DNA of 64,000 bases from Gnetum montanum (lineage: Eukaryota > Streptophyta > Gnetopsida > Gnetales > Gnetaceae), in contig MNCI01015611.1 of assembly GCA_015680685.1 (NCBI GenBank), forward strand, positions 254,901 through 318,900, given 5' to 3'. Each line of letters begins with the position of its first letter. The stretch's first letter is position 1. Both the position numbers and the translations under genes were made by a program. The notes beneath the pieces were generated by a model. It made no database searches. It saw nothing but the letters and a program-made list of their open reading frames with translations, and was not told the origin of the DNA. Of this stretch, positions 56,072 to 64,000 are shown one piece after another.

Positions 56072-57287
56072 TGGACCCTTTGGTGTGTGTCAAAACATTA
56101 AGCAAAATTGAGTTAAAAGTTATTTTTATGGTTATGTGATTATTATGTTTTTAGGACTTAGTACATGGGAAACCAAGATAAGCTGAAGAGGACAAGGAAT
56201 GAACTATTTAGACCTCAAAGGAGGAGGTCACCCGAATGATCTTCAAATGAATATTCAAAGAATGTTGACAAGGACCAGATACTATTCAAGCAAAGTTATC
56301 ATCATTAAAGGATGTGGAAGAAGAAGGCTATGAACAAGGAAGAAAGTTAAAGAAAGATGTATCTAGGAAATAGTAGATGACTTGGTAGAATTGGAGTGAT
56401 GTTTTCAAAAATAGCAAGACATCTTTCTCAAAAAAAGACTTCTTTCATGAGAACAAGGAATCTTTATAAAATGCAAACCAAGTTCAAAAAGACATCTTCC
56501 ATAAGACAAAGACATCTTCCAAAATGGAGACTTCAGAAAGACATCTTTCAGGAAACAAATACATCTTCCCAAAACTAAAGGCAAATTCAAAGGGATGTCT
56601 TAGGCATAAGAAAGAGTTCTTCCATGATTGTTAGTGATCATTGCTTAATTGTTGCATAAGTTCTGAGATGGATTTAGAAACATGATAGTTATAAAAAGAC
56701 TTGATGTGCACTAGGAAATGTGCAATCCTTGTTGTATTCATTATATAATAATTTGTAATTATTGAATTTTTTATTGCTACTCATTGTCTTATCATTTTGG
56801 CATTGTAAAGTGTGTTGTACCTAACTATAAAAGGATCAACAAACTGAGTTGCAATTATCCCTTGTAATTCTTGTTCTTGTTGCCTTGCAGGGTTAATGTA
56901 CTTGAGCTTGTCAGGATCATGTGAGATTGAGTTGTTGGCATTACAATACAAAACTCTAGTGTAGAGCTCAAGATTGTAAAGGTTGTGGAAGCTTTGAAAC
57001 CACATTTCCAAGCCTAATGAGACCTTGTTGGGTTAAGTGATTGGTGCTGCAATACAACACTTTAGAGTGTGGCTTGAAGACTGTATAGGATGTGGATCCT
57101 TCAACCACATTTTGAGAGCAACAAAGTCTAGAGGTATGGTTGCGATCTGCCCTCCAAGTATGGAGTACCTAAGTTGGGAAACCATGTAAATTCATGTGTA
57201 TGCTTTGTTTCATAAAGGTTTGATTTGGGGAATTTATTCAGCCCTTCCCCTTCTAAGTTCTACGATCCATAAGATTAAGTTCATTGG
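56072..57287 (+). repeat. 3' LTR of element E
   Basis: It starts TGGACCC. U3 contains repeated AAGACATCTTYC units (56412-56625). TATAAAAA at 56690-56697. It supplies the LTR end that is missing from the 5' copy. Confidence 0.85.
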
Positions 57288-57560
57288 ATTTTATAAGATT
57301 AAAATATTCTTATCTTTTGTTATTCTTACCCTTTCTTTATTCTTCCAAACATTAGAAATTTTTAGCACAATTCACAAAAGTCCACACACAATGTTCTTCC
57401 CCATGACTAAGTTGATCACTTTGTGAGCAAAAGGAAATAAGAATGACTCAAATTGGACTTACAGTGAAGAATATATGGAGCTTTGAAGGTTTGGAATTTA
57501 GAAAAATGGCATGAACTCCCTAGGTGCAAATGAGAGAATGAAAAAAAAAAACATTCTAAC

Positions 57561-57666
57561 GATTTTATGCATATATATAGATTTTATAAGAAATATATAA
57601 TAGATATGACATCGTGGATGCAATATTGTAGGAGCTAATATATATTATCTATGATATCATCATTAC
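57561..57666 (-). promoter_or_regulatory. Internal promoter candidate before ORF3, element M2
   Basis: The minus strand shows GATGATATCATAGATAATAT and GCATCCACGATGTC patches before CTATATATAT (57580-57571). Once E is removed it lies about 570 bp before the ORF3 start at 51193. Confidence 0.4.
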
Positions 57667-58440
57667 ATTTTTCAAAATTTTTGCAATTTTTGATCAAAAA
57701 ATGAGGAAAATGGATAGTCTAGAAGGTGTAGAGATGATCCAAAGTGTTCCTAATTAGAGATGATTCTTAGAATATCAATATTAGTCATCAAAAGTATGTG
57801 AAAGAAGGAGTTTTGGTAAGGTAAGTCAATTAAGATTTTAGGAGATGGTTAATCAAAATTGCTAAATGAATATGAATATGTAGAAAAATAGCAATGAGTA
57901 TTTAGGAGGTACAAGATAATGTGGAGTTGGTCATCAAGTATGAAACATAAGAGTTATATAGGTTGCTCCTCCTCAAAGTGTGCTCTTACCCTTAATGCCC
58001 TTGTATAACCACACCTACAAGTGTGCATAGGTACTTAATAAGTTGAATGTAAATCGTACCTATTTTCCAAGATACACATATTAGTATTTTCATAATAAGA
58101 AATTAATACTATATTATACAAAACTATCAAATTATGATTATATATACTAATGAGGTAAAATGGTAGTAGCAGGGATTACAGAAAATGGAACGTGAGGTGT
58201 CATACAACAAGCATAATGAATTCTATGTAATGCATGGTTAAGATGTTCATTAGCCATTTTGTCCAAGATCCAAATCAAGTCCATACTAGTTACTAGTGAC
58301 ATCACATTATATCATATCAACACCAACATTATCACAACTATAAGAAATATTATCACTTTCAATGAATTATAAGGAAGTAATTTATTAACAACATAATTTA
58401 TTTAAAAGGAGACTTGCACATTAGGCAAAAGAGTGTCTTT

Positions 58441-58642
58441 AGGCATGGGTAATCTATCTTTCTAATCTTGTATCCAATGCATGTTCAAGAAACCTTGAAA
58501 TTTCTAAGAGGTCTCATGTCTTCAAGCATGGGTAACATGCCTTTCTAGTGAAACCTCTAAAAATTTTTATTGTATGTATTTATTAGATTATTGATGTGTC
58601 AATCTTATGAAAGAACTACCTTTAGGCATGGATAACATATTT
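58441..58642 (-). repeat. Three UUACC-type hairpins in the M2 spacer
   Basis: Plus-strand copies start at 58441 (AGGCATG GGTAA TCTATCT), 58524 (AAGCATG GGTAA CATGCCT, stem intact with one G-U) and 58624 (AGGCATG GATAA CATATTT). Spacing is 83 and 100 bp. Confidence 0.5.
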
Positions 58643-59130
58643 TTAGTAACATGGTAAGGTAGTACTTATTTTAGAACATACTTTTATTTTTCATTAGAAA
58701 TCAAGTAAATAATATAATTGGACAGTAATATAAGACTTATATTGGCAACCTTTCAAAATCTACAAATCCCCTTGTTGTCTTTTCCTCTTCATTCCCACTT
58801 GATTCTTCATTTTCTCATCTAGAAATAATGATCATTGATTTATTTTAGTTTTATTGTGAAAATAATGTCATTATGTTCATGCTAAGAAACTTAATGGATG
58901 ATGTGATCTCACTATATATACAATCAATCCTTCAGTGATTTGATAACACACGGTGAAATTCTCATTATTTCAACTACATCTTATTTAATTCATTACACTT
59001 TATTAAAAAGATCAATAAAAATATGTACATGAAAAATGTTAAAAATCCTAAAAGAATAAGAAATGGGTAAGACTAGAGAATCATATAAGAAATTTGAAAG
59101 ATATCAAAGAATGTAAAAATTGACATCTTG

Positions 59131-62100
59131 ATGACTATTATGAAAAGTGATAATTTGGAAGAATGAACAAGCAGTGAGTGGTCTAGTGTGCAAGGTAGAG
59201 TGTGTGGAGTAGGGAAAGTCATGAAATGGTTTGACCTATTAGATATTTACAAGGATGATTTTTTGTGGACTCATTGAATGATAAATTTGCATTGCACCCA
59301 ATTGATATGTAGCATGAATGATATAAGTCCTTCACATAAGATTTGGCACTTTTTCTTTTGTGGGACATGATTTGGATTATAGTAAAGGACTTTCTCTCTA
59401 GGCTTGATGGATACTTATCTAATTTTGGCATCACATCTATGTTTAGAATACTTTTTATAGATTTCATTACTCATTTTAGCTACTAATTGATTTTCATCCA
59501 AGAGATTAAGATTCATTAATCATTATTTTTTAGCTAAGTATAAGTTTAGGTTAAGTATGCAAGTAATTGCAAGGGTATTTAATTCTACTTGAATTGGTAG
59601 AGTAGGCAATTTTCCATAGACTAATTCATATGATGAATACCCAATAGGAAGTTTCTAGGTTATTTGATATTCTCATAGAGCATCATTAATTTTATTACTC
59701 CAATTCTTCCTATATCTATTAATAGTTCTAGTTAATATTCTGTAATTCTCTATTAGTTACTTCAGCTTGACTATTCACTTGGGAGTGAGAAGATTTAGTT
59801 AATTTATGGTTGACACCAAGTTGTTACATTAGCTTCTTGAATGTAGCTCTAGTAAAATGAGTTCTGCTATCTAATATTAACATTCATGGTACTCCAAATC
59901 TGTTTATCACATGTTATTAGAAAAAGTTTGCAGCTATTTTTTTCATGCAATCTTTAACTGCAACTACTCTACTAACTTAGTATAATAATCAAAAATCATG
60001 ATAATATAAGATGTTTCATTTAACATAAGTGTGATGGGTCTCATAAAGTAAATTCCCCAAATGTCAAAGGATTCTAATAGTTGTATCCACTATTATGATT
60101 CTTTATTTCTGATTGTTAGTCCTCCATCCCTTTAACATCTTTCATAAGATTGTGCAAATTGATGTCCATCCCTAAATATGGTAGGCCAAAAATAACTTAC
60201 CATCATTAGTTTTAGTGTTATACATAATCTTGCATAGTGACCACCACATGGTCCTTCATGCATATCATGTAGAACTCTTTGTTGATTTTCTTGTGGAACA
60301 CACCATTGTATTAACCCATTAGCACATATCTTATATAGATTTCCATTAATTTCCATGTATTGTTTGACTTGATGGAGAAACTATTCCTTTCTTTATGCCA
60401 TTCAATAGGAAGTTCTTGTGTGTTTAGATATTCCTTTTAATCAGTAATCCATAACTTTACTACTGAATCTACAATCATTTCTATCTTTGTAAATAAATTT
60501 TCATTGGGAAATTGGTCTAATAATAGTTCTTCATTTTCTTGTGGTTCCCATCTTAATCTTGATAGGTGATCAACTACAATATTATTATTTTATTTCCTAT
60601 CAATCATTATGATGTCAAATTCTTGTAAGATGGTAAGTCATGTTATCACTCTTGGACTTACCACTAGTTTGTTCATTAGAAATTTGACAGCACTATGGTC
60701 TGTATGAATGTAGATAGGATACCTAAGCACATAATCTTTGAACTTTTTAAATCATATACCACAACCATAAGCTCCTTTTCCATAGTGGTATTGTTAAGTT
60801 GTGCTCTAGTAATGCTTTGACTAGTGCAGTGTATGTAATATGGTTGTTCATTATTTTTAAGTTAAGTCAACACCGCTCCCAATGCATAGTCTGAAGAATC
60901 TATCATAATGTGGGAAGCTTTAGACAAATTTCTATCTTGATCAATTTTTATTTTAGTCTCTCAAATGCTTTCTTACATTGTTTTGACCACTAGAATGTTC
61001 ATCTTTCTTTATCAGTTCAACAAGAGGCTTTGTAATATTTGAGAAATTTTTAATGAATCTTCTATAGTACCCTATATGATCAAGGAATGATCTAATGTCC
61101 TTAACTATTTATGACCAGTGATTGATGTTCTAGATGATTCTAATCTTTTTTGGATATATCTTAATTTCTAGGTAAGATACCTTATGTCCTAGAACTATGC
61201 CATCTTGGATCATTAGGTGGCTTTTTTGCCAATTAAACTTCAAATATTTCAACACATATTTTTAAAACCTACTCTAATCATTCCAACACTTGTTTGAAAT
61301 GAAGCTTTTATGTAGAAAAATTATCCATAAATACTTCAACTTCATTACCAATCTATTTTTGAAAGATACTAAGGACAAGTCTTTGGAAGGTAATAAGAGC
61401 ATTGCACATGCCAAATGACATTTCCTTGTATGAAAATATTCCTCACAGACTAGTAAATGTTATTTTCTCTTGATCCTCTAGTATGATATGGATTTGATTA
61501 TATCCACTAGATCTATCTAGGAAGCTATAGGACTAACATTTTACAATGGTATCCAAGACTTGGTCAATAAATGACAAAGGAAAATGGTCTTTGAATGTTA
61601 CCATATTCAACAATTAGAAATCTATACAAAACCTCATCTTATCACCCTTCTTTAGAACAATGAATAATGGGCTAATCCATTCATTATTTGCAATAGGATA
61701 GATGAACCCTACTTGTAACAACTTTTCTAACTTCTATTTGACAACTTTTTTAAGCTTGTAGCTTGATCTTCATTGAGGTTAGTAGTGTGGTTTAACAATT
61801 GGATGAATGTAGATTCAATGTTGATAATTGTATGGATTTATGCTAATAATCTTATCATAAGATGATGCAAATGCAGTTAGTCATTTTTTTCAACACTTTC
61901 AATAATTTTCTCTTGTGTTCTTTATCATGATTATCATTTATGATTACCTATTTTTTGTTATTAAGTAAATCATACTCAAGTACATTGGTTAGGGTTTTCA
62001 ATTCTAGTGGTCCTACTTCATATATTTTTAGTATCTCTAACTTTATCCATTAAATATACTCCTCTTTTTGTGACTTAGTTTAGGAAGATTTTCTTCGTAT

Positions 62101-62700
62101 CTATTCTAGTTTATCTATCTCTTTAATATAGACACTTGTAATTTTATCCTCTAGTTCCATGAATATGTTTGACTCTAATTCTCCTTCATTAATTAGCCAT
62201 TAGGTGCCTTCTTATCTAGTGGCCACTACATACAGATATTATTGTATCCACATGTCTTCAATACACTTGTTGCATGTTGTGATGGCATCGTGCCTTATTA
62301 TCCAAATTCTCTGCATGCAATTGCACATGTTATCAATGTATGTGATATATGAAACTTTTCATCTCAGCTTCATCTTCCTTGAAAATTTCCAATGAAAAGT
62401 CTCAAATTTCTAACTTAGCATTCACAATGCTAAGCTATGCTCTTCCCATGATAATAAGAAATTCTCTTTTATTCTTTCCCACATGGATAACTAGAAAATC
62501 AACAAGATAGAACTAGCCACTTATGGTAGTGATTACATCTTTCACTTGTCCAAGTGGAATAGTATTCGATTGACCTACTAGCTCTAATTGGATGTTACTT
62601 TTCTCTAGTAAAGAGAGATTTCATACTTATACATATCTTGAGAGATAAGATTAACTCCCAATCCAAAATATAATAGAGCCTTACATGGTTTATGCCCCAC
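59131..62700 (-). pseudogene. pol: pol of M2: protease, RT, RNase H, integrase
   Basis: Minus strand. Protease lies at about 62690-62400. The RT region spans about 61960-61200; the catalytic motif reads FMDNF (Asn codon 61320-61322), so RT is dead. RNase H: HTDHSAVKFLMNK near 60705-60670 keeps the catalytic Asp (60698-60700). Integrase zinc domain, open at 60356-60132: MEINGNLYKICANGLIQW, HEGPCGGHYA, FWPTIFRDGHQF. The integrase core runs about 60120-59700 and keeps Glu (59761-59763) in SQAEVT. The C-terminal part runs to about 59135. The fragment 59467-59219 near the end has short readable stretches. Stops elsewhere. Confidence 0.84.
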
Positions 62701-64000
62701 TATTTAGAGATAAACTAAAGGACTTCTTGAATTTGTTCTTTTCATAAGAAGTGCTCTTGCTTTAATTTGATGTATGACTATTTGTGTTAGTATAGTAACA
62801 GTTATGTTCTTCTCTGTTGATATCATAAGCATAGTGTTCTCTTAACAATCTTGTATAGATGGGGTAGAGTTAGATGAAGTTCTTGTCCTTTGAAATTTTT
62901 TCTAAACTTTTCATAAAGAAGAAATGTTTTCTAAATATCAATTCACTAGTCATTATGTATTATTGTGTAGTAACTTCCCTATTAGCACTTTTTTGTTATG
63001 GTTGTATTGGTAGTTCTCCTTACATGACTAGCAATGGTACAAGCAATAATGGATTAGAAGCTTGATATGAGGGACCTAGTCCTGGTTGAGATGTGGAAGG
63101 ATGAGGATCCATGTGTGATGTTGTCGATCTATGATATTTAGGTGGATACTAGGGAGAGGAAATATGAACAAAATAATTTCCATAAGATAGGATATTATAC
63201 ATAGTATTCATAGGAATCTAGTTATCTATACAGATACTGGTGCCTTGGCGTTGAGATTCCCCATGAATGCAGTTGTTGCCACTACTACTAGTACTACTCT
63301 TGTGGTTGAGGATAAGCCTCCCTTGAATACTATGATTATTTGTAGGGTTTTCTGAAATTACCTTGCATATAAGGTAATCACCTAGGCATATGATTCTTAA
63401 CAAATTCTAGATTGAGAACATATGCCCTAGACTATTATAAGTGGGCCATAATAAAACAACATTCCTTAGGATGTTTGCATTATCACACTTTGCAACTAGT
63501 GTCATCTTCTAAACTTGAGTCCATTATTTCCTCTTCCATAGCAACTTTTCCTTTGTTCTTATAGTTGTCACATCCATTTTAATTTTTATTCTTTCTATTT
63601 TTATTTTTGTTAAAGGCTTTCTCAATTCTTTCTTCTACTATCTTGAGTGTTGTAGCAAATTTATTGTTTATAGAATCTCACATTTTCTCTACATTTATTG
63701 TAATATCACTTGCTAAGTTTTTAATGGATAATCTTCCACTAGATTGTATCTTCTAATGTTTCTTCTTCTTGTGTTTCAAATATCCTTACATCTCTTTTTC
63801 TAATAGATTGATCTTTGTTATATTCTTTACCTAATCTCCTTTTTTGTAGTTCTTATTCTTCTTTTACCACTTGGTCTATTATCCTTTGGATTCAATGGGC
63901 TATCATTTTGGATAATCTACCTTGGGAATATACTCCAAGGATTTCTCTTATTTTGTTTCTTGGTCCATCAATAATATGTCATAGTTTTTCTCATTAAGAG
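62701..64000 (-). pseudogene. gag: gag of M2, C-terminal part (runs off the edge)
   Basis: Minus strand; it aligns with 30181-31460 of M1. The Cys/His motif at 63494-63459 reads C-K-V-stop-stop-C-K-H-P-K-E-C, the second Cys and next Gln turned into stops. A Pro/Gln/Tyr-rich tail lies at about 63350-63100. The right edge cuts the capsid core near the QWEQL equivalent (M1 about 31455), so about 1 kb of gag and the 5' LTR lie beyond the window. Confidence 0.78.

Larger units (their letters stand above)
51486..57287 (+). mobile_element. Non-autonomous Ty1/copia-type element E (gag only)
   Basis: LTRs of about 1.17 and 1.2 kb starting TGGACCCTTT enclose a copia-type gag with a canonical zinc knuckle; there is no protease, integrase or RT. 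A purine tract abuts the 3' LTR. Comparison with M1 at 15010-15060 places the borders within a few bases; ATTTT (51481-51485 and 57288-57292) is the likely target duplication. The right end is uncertain by about 4 bp because the usual terminal CA (57282-57283) lies just before the inferred junction. Confidence 0.85.
57288..59130 (-). other. pol-ORF3 spacer of M2, pol-proximal part
   Basis: No gene is seen. In minus-strand order: T-rich tract (59115-59020), three UUACC-type hairpins (58642-58441), conserved block at about 58025-57965 (plus-strand CCCTTGTATAACCACACC), promoter-like module 57666-57561. It contains CATTC (58790-58794), the empty site for B. Confidence 0.72.
34416..64000 (-). mobile_element. 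Athila-like Ty3/gypsy element M2, interrupted and open at the right edge
   Basis: The minus strand reads gag (from 64000), pol, spacer, ORF3 (51193 to 48410), pre-LTR block and 3' LTR (48169 to 34416). It is interrupted by E (51486-57287) and F (35201-48110). It belongs to the same family as M1 and has the same orientation. It alone keeps both the RNase H Asp and the integrase Glu that are lost in A, F and M1. Its 5' LTR lies right of the window. Confidence 0.88.

Noticed and set aside
1-64000. tRNA, rRNA, CRISPR, bacterial operons or a virus
   Set aside because: No cloverleaf, rRNA-like GC-rich block, spaced repeats or prokaryotic gene layout was seen. Tandem and nested LTR elements explain nearly all of the window.

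Overview
The window is repeat-rich nuclear DNA from a plant, AT-rich and made almost wholly of nested, decayed LTR retrotransposons. I see no host gene, tRNA, rRNA or CRISPR array. The tRNA-Asp-type primer sites, the Athila-style gag and protease, and the level of LTR-pair divergence (roughly 15-20% by eye) point to a seed plant with a large, slowly purged genome. A gymnosperm is plausible, but the sequence does not prove it.

Layout. M1 and M2 are two Athila-like Ty3/gypsy elements on the minus strand, lying in tandem. M1 occupies 1-980, 14047-16590 and 26068-33478; its 5' LTR is complete and its 3' end runs off the left edge. M2 occupies 34416-35200, 48111-51485 and 57288-64000; its 3' LTR is present but split, and its 5' end runs off the right edge. 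About 0.94 kb (33479-34415) separates them. Four younger elements on the plus strand are inserted into them: A (981-14046) in the ORF3 of M1, B (16591-26067) in the pol-ORF3 spacer of M1, F (35201-48110) in the 3' LTR of M2, and E (51486-57287, Ty1/copia) upstream of the ORF3 of M2. M1 and M2 act as empty sites for each other, and 5-bp target duplications can be read at A, B and F, with a tentative one at E.

The five Athila-like elements share one plan: an LTR with ends TGATGA...TCATCA, a tRNA-Asp-type primer site, gag with a compact Cys/His motif, pol (protease, RT, RNase H, integrase), a long non-coding spacer, then a third ORF of about 900-950 codons, a conserved block and the 3' LTR. B has lost protease, RT and integrase but keeps gag, spacer and ORF3. 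E keeps only a copia gag between its LTRs.

Every reading frame is broken. Many stops look like CAG/CAA to TAG/TAA or TGG to TAG/TGA changes, as expected from deamination of methylated cytosine, and several catalytic codons were lost the same way. The most interesting signals are the unidentified ORF3, kept in three diverged element lineages, and the spacer before it, which holds a hairpin with a UUACC loop, a second conserved block and an LTR-like palindrome-plus-TATA module. Two single N positions (41408, 52654) appear to hide missing sequence.
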